40,662 bases of DNA from a bacterium (GTDB lineage: Bacteria > UBP6 > JAFGXH01). Position numbers and translations under genes: made by a program. Every line of letters begins with the position of its first letter. Position 1 is the first letter of the stretch. The notes under the pieces are model-generated. The model was not told where the DNA came from, did no database searches, and saw only the letters and a program-made list of their open reading frames with translations. Shown one piece after another: positions 9,810 to 19,918 of this stretch. Location: contig JAFGXH010000018.1 of assembly GCA_016936735.1 (NCBI GenBank), positions 1 through 40,662 of the forward strand, in the 5' to 3' direction.

Positions 9810-12551
9810 ATGTGTAAATGGGTGAGAATGAAAAAGATATTCCGTTTTTTTAATCCTTTAAAGTCGTATTTTGCAGTTGTTCTATATACAATGATTGTAT
9901 TTGTTGTGTTACATTTTCAGTATGTTGGTTCTCCCAATAAATATTCAAATTTTATTGGTTATATAGAGCGATCTTTAGAACAACTAAAGTATCAAATAAG
10001 GGGAGTAAGACCTGTTTCTGATAAAGTTGTTATTGTTGATATGGATGAGGCAACTCTTGAGCAGTATGGTTGGCCTATTAACAGAAAATATTTTGCTGAT
10101 ATGGTTTTAAAACTTAAAAAACTTGGTGCAAAAGTTGTTGCATTTGATATTATTTTTGCTGATGCAAGTAATAATGATGCAATAGTTTCAGCAAAAGAGT
10201 TTTATGAAAGGTTTCAACGAATATCTCTTACATCAAAGGGGGAATTGGTTGATGAATTAACAAGTGTTATTAATGCTCAAGAGAAAAATCTTTTAAAATA
10301 TGAGGATACTGCAAAAAAAATTGATAAATATATTGAAGATTTAAAAGAGTCAAGCAAAGTAATTAAATCTGAAAATGAGAAACTCTCTATTAGAAGAAAT
10401 ATATTCAAAATGGAAAAAGAGAGAAAGAGAATGACTCCTGTTATTAAAAAATCTAAAGAGGATATAATAAAATATAGGCAGATTTTTCAACAATTAAAAA
10501 CACTTAATTCTCAATACTCAGAGTTTCTTGAGAAAAAATCTCTTGAAACATTTCCTGATAAAATTTTTGCAAGAGCAATTCACTCTGCAAAAAATGTTGT
10601 ATTAGGATATGTTGGTTTTACAAGTCAAGAGGAGAGTAAATTAATATCTGAAAAAAGGAGTGAAATAAACTATAAACAGGTTGTTTCAAGATCCGAAATA
10701 AAGCTTAATAAAATCTCTCAAAAAGATATGACAGAATATATGAACATATCAAGATTTTCTGCTATTAATGCACCTCATCCAGAACTGGTTTATGTAGATC
10801 CTCCTCTTCCAAAAGAGCTTGTTGAAAAAATAAATAAAGAGATTGAGGAGGCTACAGATGGAATTCCTGAGGATTTAATAGATATGCTAGATAGAGCTGA
10901 TGGTGTTCTTGCAACAGAAAATTATGGCTCTTTTAATCTAATTCCTGATATTGATGGTATTGCAAGAAACTACTATCCTGTTTTTGCAATAGAGGATGAT
11001 AAAAAAGAGCTACATATTTTATTCTCTTTAGGTTTGGCTGCATTAAAAGTCTATTATCATGATATCAATAATAAATATGATGATTTTTATCTTAAATACC
11101 AAGTAGAGAATAATATTGTTGGTGGAATTCAATTTGATTTTGGTGGAAAAAAATCTTTAAATATGGATTTTGATCAAAGTCATGTTGTTTTAAATTATTA
11201 TGGTCCTGCAGGAACATTTAACTACTATAGCATGAAAGATATTTTGGATGACAAATTTACAGAGAAGGAGTTTAAAGACAAAATTGTTTTAATTGGTACA
11301 ACTGCAACAGGTCTTTTAGATTTTCGTTCATCTCCATTTGATACATCACAAAGATATGCAGGAGTTGAGGTTCATGCAACATTTATTGAAAATGTATTGA
11401 ATGATAGCTATTTCCAAAGATATAGTATGACATATATTATAGAGCTTTTAGTTCTTATTATAATGGGATTTCTTTTTGGATTTATTTTAGCAAAAATTCA
11501 TCTATATTTTGGGTTTATATTCTCTGTATTATCCTCCATAATTGTTTTTTATATTGATTTACTATTTTTCTTTAAGAATAGTATACAGGTGTTTTCACTT
11601 TTTCATATAACATTACCAATTATACTTTTTGTTGTTATAACAATATTCCGTTATTTTAGTGAAGAGAGGGAGAAAACAAGAATAAAAGGTGCTTTTAAAT
11701 ACTATTTAAGTAAATCTGTTGTTGATGAGGTGCTAAAAGATCCATCAAAACTCTCTCTTGGTGGTGTTAAAAAGAATCTATCAGTACTTTTTAGTGATAT
11801 TAGGGGATTTACAACAATATCAGAGGTATTAACTCCAGAGCAATTATCTGCAGTATTAAATGATTATCTTACTCCAATGACAAATATTGTTTTTAAATAT
11901 GGTGGAACTCTTGATAAATATATGGGTGATGCAATTATGGCATTTTTTGGTGCACCAATAGATCAACCAGATCATGCAGAGAGAGCATGTTTGACTGCAT
12001 TAGAGATGATGGAGAGACTTCAAGTGTTTAGAGAGGGATTAAAAACAAGACAACTTCCTGATATTGATATTGGTATTGGTATAAATACTGGAGAGATGTC
12101 TGTTGGAAATATGGGGTCTCAACAGAGATTTGATTATACTGTAATGGGAGATAATGTTAATTTAGGCTCAAGATTAGAGGGAATAAATAAGCAATATCAC
12201 TCAAATATTATTGTTAGTGAGTTCACTTTTAAAGAGATTGAGGGAAAACTTCTTTGTAGAAAACTTGACTCTGTAAGAGTAAAGGGTAAAAAACTTCCTG
12301 TTGTTATTTATGAACTTGTAAGTAAAAATATACAAGATCCAATATGGAATGAGATTTCCAAATTATGTGATGTTGGGATAACATTATATATGGAAAAAAA
12401 ATGGGATGAATCAATTGTTGTTTTTGAAAAAGTTCTAAAACTTAGAGATAACGATTATCCCGCACAAATGTATATTGAACGCTGTAGTTTTTATAAACAA
12501 AATCCACCAGAAGATGGATGGGATGGTGTTTTTACAATGACAACTAAATAG
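9810..12551 (+). CDS. CHASE2-domain class III adenylate/guanylate cyclase with C-terminal TPR-like tail (start may be 9828)
   Basis: CHASE2 DKVVIVDMDEATLEQYGWPINRKYFADMV; three TM helices; cyclase core SVLFSDIRGFTTISE...GGTLDKYMGDAIMAFFGAP...IGINTGEMSVGNMGSQQRFDYTVMGDNVNLGSRLEG. Confidence 0.93.
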   Translation: MCKWVRMKKIFRFFNPLKSYFAVVLYTMIVFVVLHFQYVGSPNKYSNFIGYIERSLEQLKYQIRGVRPVSDKVVIVDMDEATLEQYGWPINRKYFADMVLKLKKLGAKVVAFDIIFADASNNDAIVSAKEFYERFQRISLTSKGELVDELTSVINAQEKNLLKYEDTAKKIDKYIEDLKESSKVIKSENEKLSIRRNIFKMEKERKRMTPVIKKSKEDIIKYRQIFQQLKTLNSQYSEFLEKKSLETFPDKIFARAIHSAKNVVLGYVGFTSQEESKLISEKRSEINYKQVVSRSEIKLNKISQKDMTEYMNISRFSAINAPHPELVYVDPPLPKELVEKINKEIEEATDGIPEDLIDMLDRADGVLATENYGSFNLIPDIDGIARNYYPVFAIEDDKKELHILFSLGLAALKVYYHDINNKYDDFYLKYQVENNIVGGIQFDFGGKKSLNMDFDQSHVVLNYYGPAGTFNYYSMKDILDDKFTEKEFKDKIVLIGTTATGLLDFRSSPFDTSQRYAGVEVHATFIENVLNDSYFQRYSMTYIIELLVLIIMGFLFGFILAKIHLYFGFIFSVLSSIIVFYIDLLFFFKNSIQVFSLFHITLPIILFVVITIFRYFSEEREKTRIKGAFKYYLSKSVVDEVLKDPSKLSLGGVKKNLSVLFSDIRGFTTISEVLTPEQLSAVLNDYLTPMTNIVFKYGGTLDKYMGDAIMAFFGAPIDQPDHAERACLTALEMMERLQVFREGLKTRQLPDIDIGIGINTGEMSVGNMGSQQRFDYTVMGDNVNLGSRLEGINKQYHSNIIVSEFTFKEIEGKLLCRKLDSVRVKGKKLPVVIYELVSKNIQDPIWNEISKLCDVGITLYMEKKWDESIVVFEKVLKLRDNDYPAQMYIERCSFYKQNPPEDGWDGVFTMTTK

Positions 12552-12649
12552 TTTTAGCTATTTTTTTATAAAAAAATAGAATTTTCTTGTGTAAACTATT
12601 TTTTTTAAATACAATGAAATATTGTCTGAAAAACAGACAGGGGGGAATT

Positions 12650-13309
12650 ATGAGTTTAGATGATCAGCTCTTTAATAAGTTCGGAAAACTTTTTAAGAAG
12701 GGTACATATCTTTTCCATGAAAAAGATCGTGGTGATGAGATGTATGTTATTCAAGAGGGAAAAATAGCAATAATAAAAGAGTCTGGAGGACAGGAGACAA
12801 CATTAGCTGTTCTTGATAAGGGAGAGTTTTTAGGAGAGATGAGTATTCTTACAAAAAAACCAAGAACTGCAACAGCTAAAGTTTTAGAGGATGCTAAATT
12901 ATTAGTTATAAATCCATCAACTTTTGAAGCAATGATTAGAGGGGATGCCAATATTGCAATAAGAATGCTTCAACGTCTTGCTGATAGACTTGCAAAAACA
13001 GATAATCAGATAGAGAATCTTCTTTTAAAAGATCCAAGTGCTAAAGTTGTTCATTATTTGAAATCTGAAGCAGAACGTAAAACTTCAGACAATGCTACTC
13101 AAGAGGTTGAATTAACATTATCTCTTGTGGAGATATCAAGAACTATTCTTTTAGATCCAGAGGATGTAAAAAAAGTTTTAGCCAAATTATTAAAAAATGA
13201 GCTTATTATACAATTAAATGGAGCTCAATTTAAAATTCCAAATTTAAAAGTTTTCCAAGATTTTTATGATTATCTTGCAAAAAGAGAGAAATTTAAAGAG
13301 TTTAGTTAG
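12650..13309 (+). CDS. Cyclic-nucleotide-binding (Crp/Fnr-like) protein
   Basis: cNMP-binding fold GTYLFHEKDRGDEMYVIQEGKIAIIKE...VLDKGEFLGEMSILTKKPRTATAKVLED and C-terminal winged-helix-like LVEISRTILLDPEDVKKVLAKLLKNELI. The ORF track starts at 12587; ATG 12650 has a purine-rich gggggg upstream. Confidence 0.85.
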   Translation: MSLDDQLFNKFGKLFKKGTYLFHEKDRGDEMYVIQEGKIAIIKESGGQETTLAVLDKGEFLGEMSILTKKPRTATAKVLEDAKLLVINPSTFEAMIRGDANIAIRMLQRLADRLAKTDNQIENLLLKDPSAKVVHYLKSEAERKTSDNATQEVELTLSLVEISRTILLDPEDVKKVLAKLLKNELIIQLNGAQFKIPNLKVFQDFYDYLAKREKFKEFS

Positions 13310-13317
13310 GAGTATTT

Positions 13318-14079
13318 ATGAAAATATCATTGCTTGGAATAGATGGTGGAGAGTTAGGGAAAGAGAATCATGCAATCTCTTTTTTGGTAGATGATGTGTT
13401 AGCCATTGATGCTGGTGGACTACTTCATGCTATGAAATTAAAAAACTTACTAAAAATAGATTCAGTTCTTATTAGTCATACCCATATAGATCATGTAAAA
13501 GATCTTCTTTTATGGGGAGATTTGATATTTGCTCAAAGACCTTCAATAGAGACTCATGGTGCAGAGGATGTTTTGGAAGCAGTAAGAAAACATCTTTTTA
13601 ATTGGACTATTTGGCCAGATTTCTCTTCAATACCAACAAAAGATAATCCTGTTTTTAAATTTATTCCTCATCAGAGAGGAGATATATTTGAGACTATTGG
13701 TTATAATGTTCAAAGTATTGAGGTAAATCACTCTGTACCATCAAGTGCATTTATCGTAGCTGATAAAAAGGATGCTATTTTATATTCATCAGATACAACA
13801 ACAACTGATGATGTTTGGCAAGTTGCAAATATCAGAGATGATTTAAGAGTAATATTTATGGAAGTATCTTTTCCAAATAGAATGCAATCTGTTGCTGATG
13901 CTTCAAAACATTACTCTCCAAAAACTTTGTCAGAGGATTTGAAAAAAATAAAAAAAGATGTTCCAATATATTTATATCATATAAAACCAAGTGTATATGA
14001 TGAGGTTGTTGCAGAGATAAAAGAGATTCAGGATGATAGAATTCAAATAGCAGAGGGTAAATCAACTATAAAAATATAA
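13318..14079 (+). CDS. MBL-fold 3',5'-cyclic-nucleotide phosphodiesterase (class II PDE-like)
   Basis: NHAISFLVDDVLAIDAGGL...SHTHIDHVKDLLLWGDLIFAQR; HxHxDH metal-binding motif; late SSDTTTTDDVW and FMEVSFPN. Confidence 0.8.
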   Translation: MKISLLGIDGGELGKENHAISFLVDDVLAIDAGGLLHAMKLKNLLKIDSVLISHTHIDHVKDLLLWGDLIFAQRPSIETHGAEDVLEAVRKHLFNWTIWPDFSSIPTKDNPVFKFIPHQRGDIFETIGYNVQSIEVNHSVPSSAFIVADKKDAILYSSDTTTTDDVWQVANIRDDLRVIFMEVSFPNRMQSVADASKHYSPKTLSEDLKKIKKDVPIYLYHIKPSVYDEVVAEIKEIQDDRIQIAEGKSTIKI

Positions 14080-14300
14080 AGTTCTAATTTTTATTATTTA
14101 AAATATTTAAGCTATTATTTTTATTTAGTCAAAATAAAAATCCTGTTTATATAAAATTTTTATTAAAAAATTATAACATATCAATAAAACTTACTTTAAT
14201 AAAATCTCCAAATAAAAACAGTGTTTTTTTATAAAATTATTAGACTAAATTGAAATAGAGATAAAAAACTGTTAGTATTTGATTTTTGGAGTTAATTTTA

Positions 14301-15380
14301 ATGAAAAAATATCGTTTTTTAATTGCTGGTGGTGGAACAGGAGGACATCTATTTCCTGGTTTAGCTTTTGCAAAATATATAAAGAAAGAGTATCCTAAAA
14401 GTGAAATACTTTTTATTGGAACAGAAAAAGGTATTGAATACACAGAGGTTCCTAAAAATGGATTTAATTTAAAATGTATTGATATAAGTGGAATAAAAGG
14501 GAAGGGGATAAAAGATAAATTGTCCTCGCTATTTAAAATACCATCTTCTGTAAATCATTCATTGAAAATATTACATGATTTTCAACCTGATGCTGTTATT
14601 GGACTTGGAGGATATGCCTCTGGCCCACTTTTATTAGCCTCTTGGTTAGGAAATTATCCAGCATTTATTATGGAACAAAACTCTGTTCCTGGTATTACTA
14701 ATCGATTATTATCAAGAGTTGTATATAAAATTTTTACAACTTTTAACTATTCTCATAACTATTTTCCATCAGGAAAATCTATAAAAACAGGGAATCCTGT
14801 TAGAGAGGAGATATTATCTGTTAAAAGGAAAATTCATCAAAATGATAAATTTTCGGTTCTTGTTTTCGGAGGTAGTTTAGGAGCAAAAAAAATAAATGAG
14901 GTGATGATTGATGTTGTTAAAAAATTGCCAAATATATATTTCACACATCAAACAGGTAAATTAACTTATGATATAGCTAAAGAGAGTTATAAAACAAAAA
15001 AAATAGATAATGTTAATTTATTAACATTTATTGATAATATGGCAGAGGCATATCAAAATGCAGATTTGGTTATATGTAGAGCAGGAGCAACATCTATTTC
15101 AGAACTACAAGTTGCTAAAAAAGCATCTATATTAATTCCATTTCCATTTGCAACAGACAATCATCAAGTTCTTAATGGAAAAGAGATGGAGGAATCTGGA
15201 GCATCTATAATGATAGAGGAGAAAAATTTAACATCTGATCTATTAATTGAAAAAATACTCTATCTTCAAAATAATATTTATAAATTGGAAGAGATGGAGG
15301 AGAAGGCCTCATCTTTGGGAATTGAAAATAGTGCTCAGAGAATTTTAGAAGAGATAAGTAGATATTTATCTGATAAATAG
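14301..15380 (+). CDS. murG: UDP-N-acetylglucosamine--N-acetylmuramyl-(pentapeptide) pyrophosphoryl-undecaprenol GlcNAc transferase MurG
   Basis: FLIAGGGTGGHLFPGLAFA, GLGGYASGPLLLASW, EQNSVPGITNRLL, GGSLGAKKIN, CRAGATSISEL. ATG 14301 (SD ggag) preferred over the upstream TTG at 14286. Confidence 0.96.
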   Translation: MKKYRFLIAGGGTGGHLFPGLAFAKYIKKEYPKSEILFIGTEKGIEYTEVPKNGFNLKCIDISGIKGKGIKDKLSSLFKIPSSVNHSLKILHDFQPDAVIGLGGYASGPLLLASWLGNYPAFIMEQNSVPGITNRLLSRVVYKIFTTFNYSHNYFPSGKSIKTGNPVREEILSVKRKIHQNDKFSVLVFGGSLGAKKINEVMIDVVKKLPNIYFTHQTGKLTYDIAKESYKTKKIDNVNLLTFIDNMAEAYQNADLVICRAGATSISELQVAKKASILIPFPFATDNHQVLNGKEMEESGASIMIEEKNLTSDLLIEKILYLQNNIYKLEEMEEKASSLGIENSAQRILEEISRYLSDK

Positions 15381-15384
15381 ATAT

Positions 15385-15741
15385 TTAATCTATTTGAAGA
15401 TAATCAGCATAATATACCATTTCACTATTTACAGATTTTTTAATAATATCATAATAGAGTTGTTTGGAAGATATTGATATCTCATTATTAGGCATTATAT
15501 TATTAATTGTAATCTGTTTTTTCCCTTTTTTCCCATAAAAAGTAATTAATACTCCATTTTCAGGAGAGATTTTTACTGTCTGGTTACTTTCTAATAGTGT
15601 AACAGTGATAATATGTTTCTCTTGATCAAGAGAAACAACTTTTGCTCTATAATGAGGAATCTCCTCTATTATTTGATTAATTTCTGGTGCAGCAGATAAT
15701 ACAAATGAGAATATTATTGCAATAAAAAAATATTTTGCCAT
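15385..15741 (-). CDS. Small secreted protein, paralogue A (118 aa, signal peptide, beta-rich)
   Basis: N-terminal signal peptide; strongly similar to 19919..20275 (EEIPHYRAKVVSLDQEKHIITVTLLES..TVKISPE.GV...FYGKKGKK); follows a PilY1-like gene. Confidence 0.75.
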   Translation of the reverse strand: MAKYFFIAIIFSFVLSAAPEINQIIEEIPHYRAKVVSLDQEKHIITVTLLESNQTVKISPENGVLITFYGKKGKKQITINNIMPNNEISISSKQLYYDIIKKSVNSEMVYYADYLQID

Positions 15742-15766
15742 TGCTCTCTCCTTTTCAACTTATTAA

Positions 15767-15798
15767 AAAGAGAGATAACAAAATAGTTATCTCTCTTT
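15767..15798 (-). terminator. 13-bp stem, 6-nt loop intercistronic hairpin followed by a T-run on the minus strand
   Basis: aaagagagataac-aaaata-gttatctctcttt; on the minus strand followed by ttttt, then aaaggag and ATG of 15741. Confidence 0.6.
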
Positions 15799-15860
15799 AA
15801 ATTATTAAAAGATATTTAAAAATAGTTTTTCGTGTTTTAACTAAAAACTATTGAATTTTA

Positions 15861-18800
15861 TTAGAAAATCTCTTTAAAATATGTAAATGGAACATCACTT
15901 GTTTCTGTTGTAGATGCAGATTTTCTTTCCCAACGAATAAGATTATCTTTTCTCTCCATATCATCAAATCTACCAGAGTCATTTTCAGAATCTGTTTCTC
16001 CTGAAATACCAAAATACATTACATCACCCTTCATTACAGGTGATGTTGCAACCCCTTTACCTAAAAGTCCTTTTGGTCCAGGATTTGCACTTGCAAGTTT
16101 AAAGTCAGGATTAAAACATCCCGAAAATAGTTCAAATGAGTAGATGTATGATAATCCTAAATGACCAGAACACTCTCCACCACTATCTTCACCATGTTCA
16201 TAAACAGTAAAATATGAATATCCCTCAATTATAGTTGGATCTCCAACTAATTTCTCTTTACCTGCTAAATTATATCTCCACCCATTGGTTTGAGGATCAC
16301 AAGTAGAGCCTGAATTGTAAGTTGATGAAATTAGTGTTAAATTACTTGGTGTTTTTGTTGATGTTGGATCAAAAGTATCCCAAGTTGAGTCTTTTATTGC
16401 ATAAAGGGTATTTGTTCCAGCATTTTCAGTTAAATCATAAATATCTGAATTTCCTGTTCCATAATAAACCCATACACTTGTATCTGCAGAGTTTGGATTT
16501 CCATCATATGCAAGAGCAATGGAGTAATAAACATAATCTTTTTTTGTATTATCTGCATTACTATTAAAAAGCATTATACAGCCATTTGCAGAATCTGTTG
16601 ATGATGAAGAGCAAGTGTGTGTTTGAGTTGTTGCTGTATCACCTTTTTTTGGATTGATTCTCCATACATGGCCCGCTAAATCAGCTACATAAATAAGTTT
16701 TGCTTCCCTGTTTTCCTCCAATTGTGGTTCAGGTAAAACAGCAACTGTTGCTGGAACTCTAGCTGAAACATTGCTATTACTATTAGTGATATTAAATGTT
16801 TTTATGAGAGATCCATTTAATACATTAAACATATAAATTGAACTTCCATATTCTGGAGTTCCAGATGCTGGTTTTGCTTCTTGTAATCCACCACCACCCA
16901 TTATTCCTACAAATGTTCCAGGAGTATCTGATGAGGAGTTTATTTGAGCAATAATTGGTTCAGACCAAGTGTAATAGAGATTTGAGTAATCAAACTGATG
17001 ATTATTACTCATCTCTGTTCCAGCCAATTTATCAAGAAGATCTGTATCTATTCCTGTTGGAGCATTATCACGAATATTTTTGGAATAAACTGTTACTCCA
17101 CCATCAGAACCCCAATATAATACACGTTTTAGTGTGTTTCTATTATTCCAATTATCAAATAAAGGAGAGTCTAATATCCAAGGGGATTCATTATATATAG
17201 CCCATAAAAATGTTGGTCCATCTGTTAAACTTACATTTGTAATATCAAGAGCCATTAATCCAGCACCACCCTCTCCAAATCCAATTAAAAGAACTGATTT
17301 CCAGGTTGAGGATGCATGATCAAAAATATCCATAATTTTTGGGGAACGATCAACAAAGAATTGACTTTTTGTTTCGCTTGGAGATACAATAATGTTTTTT
17401 AAATATGATAGTAGATTTGGTGGAACAAATGCCCAAGCCTCTTTACCATCAGATATTTTAAATGCATGAATCATACCATCATTACTACCAACAATTAATA
17501 CCTCATTCCCAGATCTTGTATTATTATTTATAAAATCTCTATAAGTGGAGTAGGTAAATGTTTGATTTGGTTTTCCAAAATATTTTGCACGACTATTATA
17601 GATATCAGCTATACGAAAACTTCTTTCAGGACAATCACTTCCAGCTGTTTTTCCTGTACAAGCATCATCATTAGAATAATCATTATCATCTTTATAGCTA
17701 TCTTTTCCTCTAAAGAAATGAATTAATTTTCTTGCCTCTTTTAAGGCATCTGTTGTATGGCCAGTTCCTGGACCACCTGGTTCCCAATGACAAACTGTTA
17801 CTGGTGCTTTTTTAAGACGATATTGCATTAATTTAAATGCAATATCATTATGAGAAGCATTTGAATAGAAGTATATTTTAGCTTGACCTCTTGGAATTGT
17901 TACTACTCCATTTGTCATAGTTGTTACCAATGTACAGGTTGATAATCTTTTTGAATTTCCGCTATCTTGTGCACCTCCAGTTCCACAATCAAAAATTTTT
18001 CCACCATCAACAATATAATAGTAGTATGTTGCTAAACCTGTTGTTATTCCTTGAATCTCAATATAATCAAGAAATGTTCTATTGGTATTACTATTTCCAT
18101 TTGTTGAAAGAAGTAAATCTCTTAAATCAAGTTCAATTGTATCATAATCTGTTGAAGGGTTTCCAACTGTTTTTGAAACTCTGTTAAGATTATTTCTATA
18201 GTTTGCACTTGGATTTTCTAACCACATTGTTGAATCATAATCAGCTGTTCCAGGACCATATATTTGACCACCTGTACAATATCCATTAATACATAAAGCA
18301 TTAGGTTGACTAGGATGACTTGAACGACAAGTGCTATCTGCTGAACATGTTCTTGTTGCACCACTATTTTTAGTCCAGTCTGAGTAACAATCGCAAGTAT
18401 GGTTATATTGACATAGATATCTTTCAATTAATCTTGCATCTGTTGTTGCATTACCATTACAATTTCCACCTGAATAGGTACTAAATTGGTACATTGAACA
18501 GAAATGTTTATAAGAGTCATATGATGAGAATATCTGATTGTAAAAATTATTTCTACAACTATATGTTGATGGTTCTCTTTCTGGTTGCCAATAATCAGAA
18601 ACCCATTCTTCCCAATCGTAAGTTGTTGTATTACAAACTTCAATAGGTGTAGCAGCTCCACCACCACCCTCCATCATTAAACAGTCAGCAAGAATCTCTC
18701 CCTCTGGATCACTTGCAACAAATTTTGTTGCAACTTGACCAGATGTACCACCTTTACAGCGTGTGAAAATGTTTCTATTATTTGCAAGAGCAATAACATC

Positions 18801-19718
18801 AGAGCGACCAGAATCCCAAGTAGCTGTTGTAACCCAACCATCATCATTAAGAACATATTTATAAAAATGGCCCTCCCACTGTTTTCCCTCTCTTGGAAGA
18901 AATTGAGACTGGTAAATTACATCATTATCTGGTCCAGCAAATGATGGAATTAGAGTTGGAACAGCACTTGTTATATTTTTTGCACCAATATCAGCAATAA
19001 TAGATCTAAAAACATCTAATAACTGTTGAGTATTGCTTGCATTATAACTTGTTCCTGTACCACCGGCTGTTGCAATATATTGTACATTAGTACCACCAAA
19101 TCCAATTGCATATGTTAGGATATTTTTATAATATACCTCTCTTCCATCAACTTGAAATCCAGAGAGATAATTAGTTCTAAGAGATTGAACTGTTGTTGAC
19201 ACTGGTCCAGGACCGCTGTTTGCAACCCCATCAGTAAATAAAACAAGATAGTTTTTTTGACACCAATGCTCTATTGGAGATGAGCAATCAATTGAACCAT
19301 AACAAACATTATTTGTTGCTCCAAGATTTTTATAATACCAACCTCCACTTTCAGATGCCTCTTTTAAAGGTGTTCCACCTGAAGCATAAAGAGCATTAAC
19401 TCCACTTTGTAGGTCAGATAAATGTGTTTCACTATTATCCCTTACAGGAACTGTTATTTGTTTTCTTGTTGAACGTGGAAATTCAGATAACCCCATACGA
19501 ATTGATTGAGTAATATTTGAATCTGAAAGAAGTGCTGTTAAAGCATTTTTTGTTTGTGTCATTGCACTTGGATTTCCCCAACCACCCATAGAACCAGATG
19601 TATCAATAATAAATAGAACATTTGGACGAACACTAACCCCTGACCCTGGAGGGAGAGGTTTTACTGCTGCAAATAGTGATATTGTAGCAAAAAAAGCCAA
19701 AATAGTTATCGGTTTCAT
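15861..19718 (-). CDS. VWA-domain PilY1-like type IV pilus adhesin/biogenesis protein, paralogue A
   Basis: Signal peptide; MIDAS FIIDTSGSMGG; PilY1 C-terminal motif EVLIVGSNDGMIHAFKISDGKEAWAFVPPNLLSYLKNI, YVADLAGHVWRINP. ATG 19718 (SD gggggaa) preferred over ORF start 19766. Confidence 0.85.
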   Translation of the reverse strand: MKPITILAFFATISLFAAVKPLPPGSGVSVRPNVLFIIDTSGSMGGWGNPSAMTQTKNALTALLSDSNITQSIRMGLSEFPRSTRKQITVPVRDNSETHLSDLQSGVNALYASGGTPLKEASESGGWYYKNLGATNNVCYGSIDCSSPIEHWCQKNYLVLFTDGVANSGPGPVSTTVQSLRTNYLSGFQVDGREVYYKNILTYAIGFGGTNVQYIATAGGTGTSYNASNTQQLLDVFRSIIADIGAKNITSAVPTLIPSFAGPDNDVIYQSQFLPREGKQWEGHFYKYVLNDDGWVTTATWDSGRSDVIALANNRNIFTRCKGGTSGQVATKFVASDPEGEILADCLMMEGGGGAATPIEVCNTTTYDWEEWVSDYWQPEREPSTYSCRNNFYNQIFSSYDSYKHFCSMYQFSTYSGGNCNGNATTDARLIERYLCQYNHTCDCYSDWTKNSGATRTCSADSTCRSSHPSQPNALCINGYCTGGQIYGPGTADYDSTMWLENPSANYRNNLNRVSKTVGNPSTDYDTIELDLRDLLLSTNGNSNTNRTFLDYIEIQGITTGLATYYYYIVDGGKIFDCGTGGAQDSGNSKRLSTCTLVTTMTNGVVTIPRGQAKIYFYSNASHNDIAFKLMQYRLKKAPVTVCHWEPGGPGTGHTTDALKEARKLIHFFRGKDSYKDDNDYSNDDACTGKTAGSDCPERSFRIADIYNSRAKYFGKPNQTFTYSTYRDFINNNTRSGNEVLIVGSNDGMIHAFKISDGKEAWAFVPPNLLSYLKNIIVSPSETKSQFFVDRSPKIMDIFDHASSTWKSVLLIGFGEGGAGLMALDITNVSLTDGPTFLWAIYNESPWILDSPLFDNWNNRNTLKRVLYWGSDGGVTVYSKNIRDNAPTGIDTDLLDKLAGTEMSNNHQFDYSNLYYTWSEPIIAQINSSSDTPGTFVGIMGGGGLQEAKPASGTPEYGSSIYMFNVLNGSLIKTFNITNSNSNVSARVPATVAVLPEPQLEENREAKLIYVADLAGHVWRINPKKGDTATTQTHTCSSSSTDSANGCIMLFNSNADNTKKDYVYYSIALAYDGNPNSADTSVWVYYGTGNSDIYDLTENAGTNTLYAIKDSTWDTFDPTSTKTPSNLTLISSTYNSGSTCDPQTNGWRYNLAGKEKLVGDPTIIEGYSYFTVYEHGEDSGGECSGHLGLSYIYSFELFSGCFNPDFKLASANPGPKGLLGKGVATSPVMKGDVMYFGISGETDSENDSGRFDDMERKDNLIRWERKSASTTETSDVPFTYFKEIF

Positions 19719-19809
19719 ATTTCCCCCAATATAAATCAGCTTTATTACAAGCAAGAAAAATTCCAAATAACATATATTTTTGATTTAAAAAGGGTAAAAA
19801 TAGTTATAT

Positions 19810-19837
19810 TTATGAAATGATTTACATAAAATATCAC
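19810..19837 (-). promoter_or_regulatory. Conserved upstream element of PilY1-like paralogue A
   Basis: ttatgaaatgatttacataaaatatcac; 26/28 identical to 24406-24433, both about 91-92 nt upstream of the start codon. Confidence 0.45.
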
Positions 19838-19918
19838 CTAAATTTAATTTTTTATTTTTAATAAACATATTTTTAACTCTATTTTAAGAGTGAAAATTTT
19901 ACACTTAAATTATAAAAT

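Noticed and set aside
18218-18667. Minus-strand ORFs 18218..18427 and 18428..18667 inside PilY1-like A
   Set aside because: Alternate frame of a well-supported 1286-aa gene; biased composition, no homology recognised
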